64,000 nucleotides of DNA from Streptomyces violaceusniger Tu 4113 (GCF_000147815.2 NC_015957.1:6944001-7008000), one strand, 5' to 3'. Counted from the stretch's first letter, positions 37,285 to 47,290 are shown. The notes: generated by a model from the letters alone, not told the origin. Numbers and translations: made by a program.

Positions 37285-38505
37285 TCAGTGGGCCACGGCC
37301 GCGGCGCCGTGTTCGTCGATCAACGCGCCCGTCGTAAAGCGTTCGAGGGCGAAGGGGGCGTTCAGCGGATGCGGCTCGCCGGTGGCGATGGTGTGGGCGA
37401 AGGTCCACCCGGCGGCCGGGGTGGCCTTGAACCCGCCGGTGCCCCAGCCGCAGTTGACGTAGAGGTTCTCGACGGGGGTGGTGCCGATGATCGGGGAGGC
37501 GTCCGGTGTGACATCGACGATGCCACCCCAGGTCCGCAGCACATGCGCACGGGCGAAGACGGGGAACAGCTCGACGGCGGCGGCCATCTGCCGCTCGATC
37601 ACATGGAAGGAGCCGCGCTGTCCGTAGCCGTTGTAGGCGTCGACGCCCGCGCCCATCACCAGCTCGCCCTTGTGCGCCTGGGAGACGTACACGTGCACAT
37701 GGTTGGACATCACCACGGTGGGGTGCACCGGTTCGTGCAGTTCGGAGACGAGCGCCTGGAGCGGATGGGACTGCACCGGCAGCCGCACGCCTGCCCGCTC
37801 GGCCAGCACGCTGCTGTGCCCGGCGGCCGCGAGACCGACCCGGCCGGCGAGGATGCGGCCGCGGCTGGTCTCGACGCCCACCACCCGGTCGCCGTCCTTG
37901 AGGAAGCCGGTGACCTCGCACCCCTGGATCAGATCCACGCCCATCTCGTCCGCCCGGCGGGCCAGCGCCCAGGCGACATGGTCGTGCTTGGCGATACCGG
38001 CCCGCGGCTGGAAGGTGGCGCCGAGGACCGGATAGCGGGTACGGGGCGAGACATTGAGGATGGGGCAGACCTTGGCGACCTCGTCCGGCTCCAGCCACTG
38101 GGCGTCGACTCCGTTGAGGCGATTGGCGTTGACGCGGCGCACGCCCTCGCGGACGTCCTGGAGGGTGTGTGCGAGGTTGAGGACGCCACGCTGGCTGAAC
38201 AGGAAGTCGTAGTCCAGCTCCTCCGGGAGCCGCTCCCACAGCCCCAGCGCGTGCTCGTACATCGCCGCGCTCTCATCCCACAGGTAGTTCGAGCGGATGA
38301 TCGTGGTGTTGCGTGCCATGTTGCCACCGGCCAGCCAGCCCTTCTCCAGGACGGCGACATTGGTGATGCCGTGGTTCCGGGCGAGGTAGTAGGCGGTGGC
38401 CAGGCCGTGGCCTCCCGCGCCGACGATGACCACGTCGTACGAGGAGCGCGGCTCGGGGGTGCGCCAGAGGAAGTCCGGGTGCTCCGGCAGCGGCGTGGCG
38501 GTCAT
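37285..38505 (-). CDS. soxB: Sarcosine oxidase beta subunit
   Basis: 406 aa, ATG 38503-38505, overlapping the glyA stop by 4 bp. FAD-dependent DAO-type oxidoreductase: [44 protein letters not shown] (region where covalent flavin attaches in the family), [19 protein letters not shown], and [17 protein letters not shown] near the end. It carries the sarcosine-oxidising site. Confidence 0.96.
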   Translation of the reverse strand: MTATPLPEHPDFLWRTPEPRSSYDVVIVGAGGHGLATAYYLARNHGITNVAVLEKGWLAGGNMARNTTIIRSNYLWDESAAMYEHALGLWERLPEELDYDFLFSQRGVLNLAHTLQDVREGVRRVNANRLNGVDAQWLEPDEVAKVCPILNVSPRTRYPVLGATFQPRAGIAKHDHVAWALARRADEMGVDLIQGCEVTGFLKDGDRVVGVETSRGRILAGRVGLAAAGHSSVLAERAGVRLPVQSHPLQALVSELHEPVHPTVVMSNHVHVYVSQAHKGELVMGAGVDAYNGYGQRGSFHVIERQMAAAVELFPVFARAHVLRTWGGIVDVTPDASPIIGTTPVENLYVNCGWGTGGFKATPAAGWTFAHTIATGEPHPLNAPFALERFTTGALIDEHGAAAVAH

Positions 38506-39851
38506 GCCGCGTCTCCGTTCGGGCGGGGCTGGTGAGTCGGGTGAGTCGGGTGAGACAGCCGGGGATAGAGGGGGAAGGCGGTGGCGAGCTTTTCCACCCG
38601 GTCACGCAGCAGACCGGTGCGCTCGTCGCCCAGCCGCTCGTCCATCAAGGCCTGCGCGATGATGTCGGCGACCTCCCGGAACTCCGCCGTGCCGAAACCC
38701 CGGGTGGCCAGGGCCGGGGTGCCGATCCGCAGCCCGGAGGAGACCATCGGCGGACGGGGGTCGAACGGCACCGCGTTGCGGTTGACGGTGATACCGACGC
38801 GGTGCAGCCGGTCCTCGGCCTGCTGCCCGTCGAGGGCCGAGGCGCGCAGGTCGACCAGGACCAGATGGACCTCGGTGCCGCCGGTCAGCACCGTGATCCC
38901 GGCCTCGGCCACATCGTCGGCCAGCAGCCGTCCGGCGAGGATGCGGGCGCCGTCCAGGGTGCGCCGCTGGCGCTCGGCGAACTCCTCGCCCGCCGCCACC
39001 TTGAAGGCCACCGCCTTGGCCGCGATGACATGCTCCAACGGGCCGCCCTGCTGCCCCGGGAAGACCGCGGAGTTGATCTTCTTGGCCAGGTCGGCACGGC
39101 TGAGGATCACCCCGCCGCGCGGGCCGCCGAGGGTCTTGTGCGTGGTGGTCGTCACGACATCGGCGTACGGCACCGGGCTCGGGTGGAGGCCCGCGGCCAC
39201 CAGCCCGGCGAAGTGCGCCATGTCCACCATCAGATACGCGCCCACCTCGTCGGCGATCCGCCGGAACGCGGCGAAGTCCAGCCGGCGGGGGTAGGCCGAC
39301 CAGCCGGCGACGATCATCTTGGGCCGGTGGGCGAGCGCGAGCCGCTCGACCTCGTCCATGTCGATGCGCAGACCGGATTCGCGCACGTGGTACGGCACGA
39401 CGTTGTACAGCTTGCCGGAGTAGTTGATGCGCATGCCGTGGGTCAGATGCCCGCCGTGCGCGAGGTCGAGGCCGAGGATCGTGTCGCCGGGCTGCAGCAG
39501 CGCGAACATCGCGGCGGCGTTGGCCTGGGCGCCCGAATGCGGCTGCACGTTCGCGGCCTCGGCGCCGAAGAGTTCCTTCACCCGGGCGATGGCCAACCGC
39601 TCGATGACGTCGACGTGTTCACAGCCGCCGTAGTAGCGGCGGCCCGGGTAGCCCTCGGCGTACTTGTTGGTCAGGACCGAGCCCTGGGCCTCCATGACGG
39701 CGGCCGGGGCGAAGTTCTCCGAGGCGATCATCTCGAGGGTCGACCGCTGCCGGTGCAGCTCGGCGTCGACCGCGGCGGCGACCTCCGGGTCGAGCTCGCT
39801 GAGCGGGAGGGAGAGAGGGGTGGTGACCTCGGTGGGCGGGTTCGCTGCCAT
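38502..39851 (-). CDS. glyA: Serine hydroxymethyltransferase
   Basis: 449 aa, ATG 39849-39851. PLP type I fold: [56 protein letters not shown], and the PLP-lysine motif [15 protein letters not shown]. Converts glycine plus 5,10-methylene-THF into serine, consuming both products of the sarcosine oxidase encoded directly downstream. Likely a catabolic paralogue specific to this operon. First gene of glyA-soxBDAG. Confidence 0.96.
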   Translation of the reverse strand: MAANPPTEVTTPLSLPLSELDPEVAAAVDAELHRQRSTLEMIASENFAPAAVMEAQGSVLTNKYAEGYPGRRYYGGCEHVDVIERLAIARVKELFGAEAANVQPHSGAQANAAAMFALLQPGDTILGLDLAHGGHLTHGMRINYSGKLYNVVPYHVRESGLRIDMDEVERLALAHRPKMIVAGWSAYPRRLDFAAFRRIADEVGAYLMVDMAHFAGLVAAGLHPSPVPYADVVTTTTHKTLGGPRGGVILSRADLAKKINSAVFPGQQGGPLEHVIAAKAVAFKVAAGEEFAERQRRTLDGARILAGRLLADDVAEAGITVLTGGTEVHLVLVDLRASALDGQQAEDRLHRVGITVNRNAVPFDPRPPMVSSGLRIGTPALATRGFGTAEFREVADIIAQALMDERLGDERTGLLRDRVEKLATAFPLYPRLSHPTHPTHQPRPNGDAA

Positions 39852-39897
39852 GTGCGCACCATCCTGGGAGGCGAACTACTGGACCACTGATCGGCAA

Positions 39898-39909
39898 CTG
39901 ATATATCAG
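39898..39909. promoter_or_regulatory. Palindromic operator between glyA-sox and GntR
   Basis: CTGATATATCAG, a perfect 12-bp palindrome in the 106-bp divergent promoter. A second CTGATC stands at 39887. The central TATA could double as a -10 element. The GntR protein encoded at 39958 is the likely ligand-responsive binder. Confidence 0.65.
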
Positions 39910-39957
39910 CCTGTGCGGTAAGGTATGGGAGCTCGCCGGACAGGTCAAGGGGGCCTC

Positions 39958-40626
39958 ATGCGGAACGTGGCGACCGAGCCCGGGGACGGCGAGGAGCTGT
40001 CCCTCGCCGAGCGCGCCTACCGCGCCATCCGGGACCGTCTGGTCATGCTCGAGATCCGACCGGGCGCGCCGATCAACGAGGACCAGTTGGCACAGTCCCT
40101 CGGCGTCGGGCGGACGCCGGTGCGCGAGGCGCTCAAGCGGCTCCAGTACGAGCGCCTCATCACCACCTACCCCCGGCGCGGCACCTTCGCCACCGAGGTC
40201 AACATCACCGACCTGGCCTATATCTCGGAGGTGCGCCAGGAGCTGGAGCCCCTGGCCGCCGCCCGGGCCGCGCGGCGCGCCACCGCCACCGACCGTGCCA
40301 CGCTGACGGCCCTACGGCGGGAGCTGGAGAGCGTGGATCCGCGCGGGCACGCCGCCGCCGACCTCATGCACCTGGACCTTCAGGTCCACCGCGCCATCTA
40401 CGCCGCCACGCACAACCCGTACTTGGAGGACACCCTCGTCCGCCACGACAATCTGGCCACGCGCATCTGGTGCCTGTTCATCGACCGCCTGTCCGACGTG
40501 GCCGGCCATGTCGAAGAGCACGGACCGCTGATCGACGCGATCGTCGCCGGTGACCCCGACAAGGCGGCGCAGCTCGCCGGCAACCACGTCGAGGGTTTCG
40601 AACGGGCCATCCGCGCGGCCATCTGA
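39958..40626 (+). CDS. GntR-family (FCD/FadR-type) regulator
   Basis: 222 aa from ATG 39958 with AAGGGGG upstream. wHTH AYRAIRDRLVMLEIRPGAPI and QLAQSLGVGRTPVREALKRL, then FCD domain with metal-site residues (EVRQELEPLAAARAARRAT; DLMHLDLQVHRAIYAATHNP; EHGPLIDAIVAGDPDKAAQL). Divergent from glyA-sox; sarcosine, glycine or choline/betaine-derived compounds are plausible effectors (inference). Confidence 0.93.
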   Translation: MRNVATEPGDGEELSLAERAYRAIRDRLVMLEIRPGAPINEDQLAQSLGVGRTPVREALKRLQYERLITTYPRRGTFATEVNITDLAYISEVRQELEPLAAARAARRATATDRATLTALRRELESVDPRGHAAADLMHLDLQVHRAIYAATHNPYLEDTLVRHDNLATRIWCLFIDRLSDVAGHVEEHGPLIDAIVAGDPDKAAQLAGNHVEGFERAIRAAI

Positions 40627-41119
40627 GACGCCATCCTCCCGACCGGGGGCGGGAGTTCTCCCCGGCCGGTTCTCCCTGGTCTCCTGGTCAGTTCTCCCCG
40701 GTCAGTGCGCGGCGCCGCGCTGCCCGTGAACGCCTGTGCCCCCTCCCACAGGGTGGACGGGGCACAGCGGGGTGCGGTCCGGCGGCGTCAGACTCGCGTC
40801 GAGTGCTCCGCGTACGGCGACTCCGCCGTGGCTCCCGACATTCACAGCCGGATTGCCGCACCCGTGGACACCCCGCGTTCGGCCGAGAGCTGAGGGATTC
40901 GCCGACGCAACGCGACGTGTGAGTTCGCTCCTTGAAGGCACGTCACTTCATTGGTGCGGACCTATTGACGGGACGCGTTCAACTCCCGAAATATATGGGC
41001 CGAGAGTCCGGCCGTGACCTTCCGGCCGAAAACCGCATGTCGCGGGCTGCGGCGGCGCCTGTCCGACGGACATGCCCACTGCCGGGGCCCGTCCGCGTCT
41101 GAGGAAGGCATCCCCCCAC
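40627..41119. other. 493-bp intergenic region with a candidate regulated promoter
   Basis: No gene seen. A weak CCGGGG/CCCCGG hairpin follows the GntR stop (40643-40665). Near the right end TGGTGCGGACCT (40952-40963) resembles a DasR half-palindrome (TGGT-N4-ACC), then TTGACG (40965-40970) and AAATAT (40989-40994) with an 18-bp spacer form a promoter candidate for the secreted GH18-like gene. An AGGAAGG ribosome site precedes 41120. Confidence 0.5.
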
Positions 41120-42148
41120 ATGAACCACCGCGAAGAATTCACCGCCCAGGACCGCGCGCACCGCCGCCGGCGGCGGACCGCCCTGGCCGTGGCCGCCGTG
41201 GCCGCCGTCGCGAGCACGACCGCGGCCGCCTGGGCCGAAAGCCCCGGTCAAGCTCCCAGCGCGGCATCCGCCGCACCCGCCGCCGTGGCCCCCTACCTGT
41301 ACAACGGATGGGGCAACCCGCCGGACCCGGGCGAAGTGATGGACGCCACCGGCGTCAGTTGGTTCACCCTCGCCTTCGTCCTCGACTCGGGCAACTGCTC
41401 CCCGCAGTGGGACGGCAGCCGCCCGCTGACCGGCGGGGCCGACGAGCAGACCGTGAAGGCCATACGGGCCAAGGGCGGCGATGTCGTGCCGTCCTTCGGC
41501 GGCGCGAGCGGCGCCAAGCTGGAGCAGTCCTGTGGCGACGCGAAGGCACTCGCCGGGGCCTACCAGAAGGTCATCGACGCCTACGGTCTCAAGGCCATCG
41601 ACATCGACATCGAAGGCGACGCCTACAACGACCCGGCCGTCCAGCAGAAGACCATCGACGCCCTGAAGCAGGTGAAGGCCGACAACCCGGGGCTGCTCAC
41701 CTACGTCACCTTCCCCAGCGATCAGAACGGCCCCGACGACAGCATGATCCGCCGGGCCGCCGAATCCGATTTCGCGGCCGATAGCTGGACCATCATGCCG
41801 TTCGACTTCGGCGGCGCGGGCCAGAACATGGGCGAGCTGACCAAGCAGGCCACCGACGGTCTGAAGAACGCCGTCAAGGGCGCCTACGGCTACAGCGACG
41901 ACGACGCCTACCGGCACAGCGGCCTGTCCTCGATGAACGGCATCACCGACGTCAACGAGACCGTCTCCACCGACGACTTCGAGACGATCCTGGACTACGC
42001 CTCCCAGCACCACCTGTCGCGGCTCTCCTTCTGGTCCGTCAACCGGGACCGCCCCTGCCCCGGCGCCTACCCGAACGACGACACCTGCTCCGGAGTCGCC
42101 CAGGAGCCCCGGCAGTTCACCGGAATATTCGCCCGGTACCAGGGCTGA
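41120..42148 (+). CDS. Secreted GH18-family protein, no lectin domain
   Basis: 342 aa, ATG 41120, AGGAAGG upstream. Basic N-region then ALAVAAVAAVASTTAAAWAE, a Sec/Tat-like leader. The catalytic strand reads YGLKAIDIDIEGDAY: Asp161, Asp163 and Glu165 of DxDxE are kept, but the first Asp-Gly of DGxDxDxE is Lys-Ala. The same variant occurs in the paralogue at 60171, with long matching stretches throughout, so it is a subfamily trait. Belongs to the chitinase-like GH18 branch; lysozyme-like or endo-glucosaminidase activity is possible. First of a three-gene secreted set. Confidence 0.87.
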   Translation: MNHREEFTAQDRAHRRRRRTALAVAAVAAVASTTAAAWAESPGQAPSAASAAPAAVAPYLYNGWGNPPDPGEVMDATGVSWFTLAFVLDSGNCSPQWDGSRPLTGGADEQTVKAIRAKGGDVVPSFGGASGAKLEQSCGDAKALAGAYQKVIDAYGLKAIDIDIEGDAYNDPAVQQKTIDALKQVKADNPGLLTYVTFPSDQNGPDDSMIRRAAESDFAADSWTIMPFDFGGAGQNMGELTKQATDGLKNAVKGAYGYSDDDAYRHSGLSSMNGITDVNETVSTDDFETILDYASQHHLSRLSFWSVNRDRPCPGAYPNDDTCSGVAQEPRQFTGIFARYQG

Positions 42149-42163
42149 GGGAGACACACCACC

Positions 42164-43930
42164 ATGACGAACGACACCACGGGGCGCGGGCGTCGCGGAC
42201 GCCGCCGCATCGCCGGCTGGACCGCCGCGTTCGCCGCGCTGGCCGGCGCCGCAGCGGCGGCGCTGACCGTACCGGCGGCGCACGGCGCGGACGCCGAACC
42301 GGACCTCGGTCCCAACGTGCAGATCTTCGACCCGTCCATGTCCGCCCAGGACATCCAGGGCAAGCTCGACTCGGTCTTCGGCGAGCAGGAGAAGAACCAG
42401 TTCGGCCAGGCCCGGCACGCCCTGCTGTTCAAGCCCGGCTCCTACGACGTCAAGGCCAACGTCGGCTTCTACACCCAGGTGGCGGGCCTGGGCCTGTCGC
42501 CCGACGACACCACCATCAACGGCCAGGTGCACGCCGAGGCCGACTGGTTCGACGGCAACGCCACGCAGAACTTCTGGCGCGACGCGGAGAACCTCGCCGT
42601 CAACCCGGACGGTGGCGCGGACCGTTGGGCCGTATCGCAGGCCGCCCCGTACCGCCGCATGCATCTGAAGGGCGATCTGCAGCTCGACGACGGCGGCTGG
42701 TCCAGCGGCGGTCTGCTGGCCGACACCAAGGTCGACGGGCAGGTGAAGTCCGGCTCGCAGCAGCAGTGGCTCTCCCGCAACACCGAATGGGGCGGCTGGA
42801 CCGGCTCCAACTGGAACATGGTGTTCGTCGGCGCGCAGAACGCCCCGGCCGGGGACTTCCCCAACCCGCCGTACACGCGGGTCGACAAGACACCCGTGTC
42901 CCGTGAGAAGCCGTTCCTGTACGTCGACGACGACGGCGCGTACAAGGTGTTCGCGCCGGACGTGCGCAAGGACTCGACGGGCACGTCCTGGTCCTCCGGC
43001 GCGCCGAAGGGCACCTCGATCCCGCTGGACGACTTCTTCATCGTCAAGCCGGGTGACACGGCCGAGGAGATGAACGCGGCGCTGGATGCGGGCAAGCACC
43101 TGCTCGTCACCCCGGGGGTCTACCACCTGGACGCGCCGCTGAAGGTGACCCGTCCCGACACCGTCGTGCTGGGCCTGGGGCTGGCCACGCTGATTCCGGA
43201 CAACGGGGTCTCGGCGATGACGGTGGCCGACGTCGACGGCGTCAAGCTCGCGGGCCTGCTCATCGACGCGGGCACCGAGAACTCCGAGACGCTGATGGAG
43301 GTCGGCCCCAAGGACTCGTCCGCGAGCCACGCCGACAACCCCACCTCGCTGCACGATGTGTTCTTCCGGGTCGGCGGCGCGGGCGTGGGCAAGGCGTCCA
43401 CGAGCCTGGTGGTCAACAGCTCGAACGTGATCGGCGACCACACGTGGATCTGGCGCGCCGACCACGGTGACGGCGTCGGCTGGGACTCCAACACGGCCGA
43501 CCAGGGGCTCGTCGTCAACGGCGACGACGTGACCATGTACGGCCTGTTCGTGGAGCACTACCAGAAGCACCAGACCACCTGGAACGGCGAGGGCGGCCGC
43601 ACGTACTTCTACCAGAACGAGATGCCCTACGACCCGCCGAACCAGGACGCCTGGATGAACGGCTCCACCAAGGGATACGCCGCCTACAAGGTGGCCGACT
43701 CGGTCAAGCGCCATGAGGCGTGGGGCCTGGGCAGTTACTGCTTCTTCAGCACCAACAAGTCCGTCACCGCCGAGCACGCCTTCGAGGTCCCCCAGACCCC
43801 GGATGTGAGGTTCCACGACATGGTCACCGTCTCGCTCGGCGGCACCGGCACGATCAACCATGTCATCAATGGCACGGGAGGCCCCTCGGATGCGGGCAGC
43901 AACGTCGCGAACGTGACCGAGTACCCCTGA
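42164..43930 (+). CDS. Secreted beta-helix protein of unknown activity
   Basis: 588 aa, ATG 42164, 15 bp after the GH18-like gene. Twin-Arg-rich N-terminus and leader WTAAFAALAGAAAAALTVPA. The body has the repeats of a right-handed beta-helix: FKPGSYDVKANVGFYTQVAG, DGVKLAGLLIDAGTENSETL, FFRVGGAGVGKASTSLVVNS, VNGDDVTMYGLFVEHYQKHQ. The family is often labelled 'adenylyl cyclase' or 'coagulation factor 5/8', with no visible basis; GH55/pectate-lyase-like polysaccharide binding or cleavage is more credible. Likely extracellular. Confidence 0.8.
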   Translation: MTNDTTGRGRRGRRRIAGWTAAFAALAGAAAAALTVPAAHGADAEPDLGPNVQIFDPSMSAQDIQGKLDSVFGEQEKNQFGQARHALLFKPGSYDVKANVGFYTQVAGLGLSPDDTTINGQVHAEADWFDGNATQNFWRDAENLAVNPDGGADRWAVSQAAPYRRMHLKGDLQLDDGGWSSGGLLADTKVDGQVKSGSQQQWLSRNTEWGGWTGSNWNMVFVGAQNAPAGDFPNPPYTRVDKTPVSREKPFLYVDDDGAYKVFAPDVRKDSTGTSWSSGAPKGTSIPLDDFFIVKPGDTAEEMNAALDAGKHLLVTPGVYHLDAPLKVTRPDTVVLGLGLATLIPDNGVSAMTVADVDGVKLAGLLIDAGTENSETLMEVGPKDSSASHADNPTSLHDVFFRVGGAGVGKASTSLVVNSSNVIGDHTWIWRADHGDGVGWDSNTADQGLVVNGDDVTMYGLFVEHYQKHQTTWNGEGGRTYFYQNEMPYDPPNQDAWMNGSTKGYAAYKVADSVKRHEAWGLGSYCFFSTNKSVTAEHAFEVPQTPDVRFHDMVTVSLGGTGTINHVINGTGGPSDAGSNVANVTEYP

Positions 43931-43987
43931 TCCCCCGGCTTCCCTGACGCACTCGACCAGCTCCACCAGTTCCACCAGTTCGGCTGT

Positions 43988-44014
43988 GGGGCGCGGGTAC
44001 CTCGCCCGCGCCCC
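43988..44014 (+). terminator. Hairpin terminator after the beta-helix gene
   Basis: Perfect 10-bp stem GGGGCGCGGG (43988-43997) / CCCGCGCCCC (44005-44014), 7-nt loop, no T-tract. It separates the GH18/beta-helix pair from the GH88 gene. Confidence 0.75.
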
Positions 44015-44080
44015 GCAGGCGGCTGAGCACACGCACGGACCGCATGTCGTTGTCGGATTCCCCTTCGTGAAAGGGCACTG

Positions 44081-45301
44081 ATGAGCGTTTCCCGGCGAGC
44101 CCTGCTGACCACCGCGGCCGGTACGGCGGTGGCGGCCACCTCGATCGCTCCCCCGGCGCAGGCCGCGCGGAAGGCTCCCGGCCATGCCGCCACGCTCGAC
44201 GCGGCGGCGGACTACGCGGTGGCCAAACTGCGCGCGGTCGCACCGGGGGTGAGTGGCTTTCCGGTCGGCACGAAGTTCGAGAAGTGGACGTACTCCCAAA
44301 ACGGCGACTGGGTCGGCGGGTTCTGGCCCGGCACCCTGTGGATGGCCTGGCTCCACAGCGGCGAGGAGCGGTTCCGCACCCTGGCCCTCGCCTCCGCGGA
44401 GAAGCTCGCCCCGCGCCAGAACGACACCGGCACCCACGACCTCGGATTCCTCTTCTCCCCCTCGTGGGTCACCGCGTGGCGGCTCACCGGCGACGACACG
44501 TGGCGGGCGGGCGCGATCCGGGCGGCCTCCTCGCTGATCCGGCGGTACAACCCGCAGGGCCGTTTCATCCGGGCCTGGGGAGCGCTGAACGATCCGGCGA
44601 ACGCGGGCCGGGTCATCATGGACACGATGATGAACCTCGATCTGCTGGCCTTCGCGAGCAGCCAGACCGGGGACGGCAAGTACCTCGACATCGCCGTCGA
44701 GCACGCGAGAACCACCCAGCGGAACTTCCCCCGCCCGGACGGGTCGACCCTGCATGTCTACGACTTCGACCCGGCCTCCGGCGCTCCCCTCGGCCCGGGC
44801 ACCGTACAGGGCTACAGCCCGTCCTCCTGCTGGTCACGCGGGCAGGCATGGGGGATCTACGGATTCACCACGATCTACCGCCGGACCGGCCAGCGGGAAT
44901 TCCTCACCACCGCACGGAAACTCGCCGACTTCGCCCTGGGCGCGCTGAGCCCGGACCACGTGCCGGTGTGGGACTATCTCGCGCCGCAAGCGCCCCACGA
45001 CATCAAGGACGCCTCCGCGGGGGCGGTCATGGCCTGCGGCCTGCTCGACCTGTCGCGGGCAACCGGCGAACCGCGCTACCGCGAGGAGGCGCTGAAGCTG
45101 CTCACCGCGCTGTCGGAGACCTGTCTGACCAGGAAGTCGACCCGCGCGGATGCGGTCGTGGCGCGCTGCACCCGCAATCGGCCGAGCGAGGACGGCATCG
45201 AGATCTCGCTCCCGTACGCCGACTACTACCTGCTCGAAGGCATCCTGCGGGTGCTGCGGCCCGACGACATCGACCGGGCCATCGACCTGTCCACGGTCTG
45301 A
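44081..45301 (+). CDS. Secreted GH88-like unsaturated glucuronyl hydrolase
   Basis: 406 aa, ATG 44081. Tat-type leader SRRALLTTAAGTAVAATS with PAQAA cleavage. (alpha/alpha)6 GH88 features: NGDWVGGFWPGTLWMAW, DTGTHDLGFLFSPSW (Asp), RVIMDTMMNLDLLAFAS (catalytic Asp region) and SCWSRGQAWGIYGFTTIYRR. The family removes unsaturated uronic acids from oligosaccharides produced by polysaccharide lyases by hydration of the vinyl ether. Suggests use of uronate-containing polymers together with the adjacent beta-helix protein. Confidence 0.9.
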   Translation: MSVSRRALLTTAAGTAVAATSIAPPAQAARKAPGHAATLDAAADYAVAKLRAVAPGVSGFPVGTKFEKWTYSQNGDWVGGFWPGTLWMAWLHSGEERFRTLALASAEKLAPRQNDTGTHDLGFLFSPSWVTAWRLTGDDTWRAGAIRAASSLIRRYNPQGRFIRAWGALNDPANAGRVIMDTMMNLDLLAFASSQTGDGKYLDIAVEHARTTQRNFPRPDGSTLHVYDFDPASGAPLGPGTVQGYSPSSCWSRGQAWGIYGFTTIYRRTGQREFLTTARKLADFALGALSPDHVPVWDYLAPQAPHDIKDASAGAVMACGLLDLSRATGEPRYREEALKLLTALSETCLTRKSTRADAVVARCTRNRPSEDGIEISLPYADYYLLEGILRVLRPDDIDRAIDLSTV

Positions 45302-45366
45302 CCCCGCCCCCTCGCCGACCACCTCATCGCTCGCTCTCCAATCCGCCGGGGCCGCCGGTGCGCCGT

Positions 45367-45933
45367 TCAGGCGCCCGCGGTCACGGCCTTGAGCTCGTCC
45401 AGCGATTCGCGCATCACCTGTGACATCCCGCGTTCCTCGGACCCCAGGACCCAGCGCTCGAAGCCGACCTTGAAGACGGCGAGCCCCGCCTCCGCGGCCA
45501 GGCTCGCGGCCGGCTCGGCGACGCCGCGTCGGCGCAGGGTGTCGGCGAGCGCGGCCGACAGCGAGGCGAGTTTGATCAGCTCGCGCTCCAGGAGTTCCGC
45601 GTTCGCCGTGATCACTGCCTGGCGCTTGCGCGCGAACTCGCGGCGGTCTTCGAACAGCTCGGAGACCGCGTCCAGACCCACCCCCAGCGCGTCGATCGGC
45701 GCCGCTGGCTCCGGGGCTTCGGCGACCGCCCGCACGAACCGTTCCTCCAGCTCACCGGAGCCGGCGAACAGCACCTCGCGCTTGTCCGCGTAGTGCCGGA
45801 AGAAGGTCCGCTCCGTGAGCCCCGCCCGTCTGGCGATCTCCGCCACGGTGGTCTGCTCGTAGCCGCGCTCGCTGTACAGCTCCAGCGCCGCCTTCGCCAT
45901 GCGTCCCCGCGCGTCCGGCTGCCACCTACCCAT
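45367..45933 (-). CDS. TetR-family regulator
   Basis: 188 aa, ATG 45931-45933. HTH AALELYSERGYEQTTVAEIA and RRAGLTERTFFRHYADKREV; C-terminal TetR_C part with GLAVFKVGFERWVLGSEERG. Divergent from an NAD-epimerase-like gene, with two strong inverted repeats in the 85-bp gap; self- and neighbour-repression likely. Confidence 0.93.
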   Translation of the reverse strand: MGRWQPDARGRMAKAALELYSERGYEQTTVAEIARRAGLTERTFFRHYADKREVLFAGSGELEERFVRAVAEAPEPAAPIDALGVGLDAVSELFEDRREFARKRQAVITANAELLERELIKLASLSAALADTLRRRGVAEPAASLAAEAGLAVFKVGFERWVLGSEERGMSQVMRESLDELKAVTAGA

Positions 45934-45948
45934 ACGCGGATCTTACGC

Positions 45949-46002
45949 GATGACAGTCCGTGTCATCAGCTGTAGTGTCGATGACAGTAACTGACATCGA
46001 CA
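45949..46002. promoter_or_regulatory. Two inverted-repeat operators for the TetR
   Basis: GATGACA-N5-TGTCATC (45949-45967, perfect) and TGTCGATG...CATCGACA (45976-46002), a 27-bp near-perfect palindrome around CAGTAACTG. Both contain the core TGACAGTN; centres are ~31 bp apart. The region also includes the -10 of the divergent gene. Confidence 0.8.
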
Positions 46003-46018
46003 CGGTCTGAGGTTTCCC

Positions 46019-46942
46019 ATGCGCATCTTTGTGACCGGCGCGTCCGGCTGGCTCGGCTCCGCTCTCGTCCCCGATCTCCTCGACGCGGGACACCAGGTCC
46101 TCGGCCTCGCCCGCTCCGACACCTCCGCCGCCGCGCTCACCACGGCCGGGGCGGAGGTCGTCCGCGGCACCGTCGACGACCTCGACGTCCTGCGGGACGC
46201 GGCCATCGCCTCGGACGGGGTGATCCACCTCGCCTTCAAGCACGACATCGCCTTCACCGGCGACTTCCAGGGCGCCGCCGAGGCCGATCGCCGCGCCGTC
46301 GACACCTTCGGCGACGCGCTGGCCGGCACCGACCGCCCCTTCGTCCTCGCCGGCGGCCTGGCAGGGCTCGCGCCCGGACGGGTGGCGACCGAGCGGACCA
46401 TCCCCACGATCGACGGTTCGCCGACCTCGATCCGATCGGCCACCGCCCAGGCGGTGCTCGCCCTCGCCCCACGCGGCGTGCGCTCCTCCGTGGTACGGCT
46501 CGCCCCGACCTGTCACGGTGAAGGAGACCAGGGCTTCATGGCGATTCTGGTCGCCACTGCCCGGGCCAAGGGCGTCTCCGGCTATATCGACGACGGCGCC
46601 CACCGCTGGCCGGCCGTCCACCGGCTCGACGCCGCACGGCTGTTCCGCCTTGCGGTCGAGAAGGCCCCGGCGGGATCGGTGCTGCACGGCACCGCGGAGG
46701 AGAGCGTCACCATCCGGGACATCGCCGAGGTGATCGGCCGCCATCTCGACGTCCCGGTCACCTCCGTGGCGCCCGAGGCCGCGGCCGAGCACTTCACCTG
46801 GCTGGGCGCCTTCCTGGGCATGGACTCCCCGGCGTCGAACACCCTGACTCGCGAACTGCTCGACTGGCAGCCGACCCGCCCCGGCCTCCTCGAAGACCTC
46901 GACAAGGGCCACTACTTCCACACCCCCGCCGCCACCGCCTGA
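46019..46942 (+). CDS. NAD(P)-dependent epimerase/dehydratase-like reductase
   Basis: 307 aa, ATG 46019. Extended-SDR cofactor motif FVTGASGWLGSALVPDLLDA, LARSDTSAAAL, and GVIHLAFKHD. The YxxxK pair is not obvious (region reads SPTSIRSATAQAVLAL), as in atypical SDRs. C-terminal half holds DGAHRWPAVHRLDAARLFRL and the closing TRELLDWQPTRPGLLEDLDK. Probably a small-molecule reductase induced through the TetR; substrate unknown. Confidence 0.87.
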   Translation: MRIFVTGASGWLGSALVPDLLDAGHQVLGLARSDTSAAALTTAGAEVVRGTVDDLDVLRDAAIASDGVIHLAFKHDIAFTGDFQGAAEADRRAVDTFGDALAGTDRPFVLAGGLAGLAPGRVATERTIPTIDGSPTSIRSATAQAVLALAPRGVRSSVVRLAPTCHGEGDQGFMAILVATARAKGVSGYIDDGAHRWPAVHRLDAARLFRLAVEKAPAGSVLHGTAEESVTIRDIAEVIGRHLDVPVTSVAPEAAAEHFTWLGAFLGMDSPASNTLTRELLDWQPTRPGLLEDLDKGHYFHTPAATA

Positions 46943-47005
46943 CGAAGGGCCAAGACGCCACCTGCGGCGAAGCCGGCACTGCGCCCCAGTCGCGCCCCGC
47001 GCGTC

Positions 47006-47239
47006 TCAGCTCACGTCACCGGCCGCCGCCCCGGTGGAGTGTTTCACCGTGGCCGCCCCACTGGCGCCGTACCCCGGCCGGGCACGAACACCGATCAGGG
47101 CGAGGGCGACAACGGCGGCCACCAGCAGGCCGATGCCACCGACGAGGGCGCAGGTGTGCGGCGCGTCGGTGAAGCTCGCGCCGTAGGCGGCCAGCACCCG
47201 GCCGGTGCCCTCGGAGGTCTCCAGGTGCGGGAAACGCAC
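47006..47239 (-). pseudogene. C-terminal remnant of an MFS efflux pump
   Basis: 77 codons ending at 47006 carry the last helix and tail of a DHA2-type pump: RVLAAYGASFTDAPHTCALV and GLLVAAVVALALIGVRARPG. Upstream the frame loses similarity and no start with a ribosome site exists, so only the end of the gene survived. It abuts the LacI gene, suggesting a deletion joint near 47240-47290. Confidence 0.6.
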
Positions 47240-47290
47240 CGGCCTGAGGGTGCGGAGCAGGGGAAATCATCTGTATCGGCTGCTCGGCCG

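Noticed and set aside
39852-39957. Glycine riboswitch upstream of glyA
   Set aside because: Only ~106 bp shared with a divergent promoter and no paired aptamer pattern seen.
42164-43930. Calling the beta-helix protein an adenylyl cyclase
   Set aside because: That database-style label has no visible cyclase motif; the sequence is secreted beta-helix.
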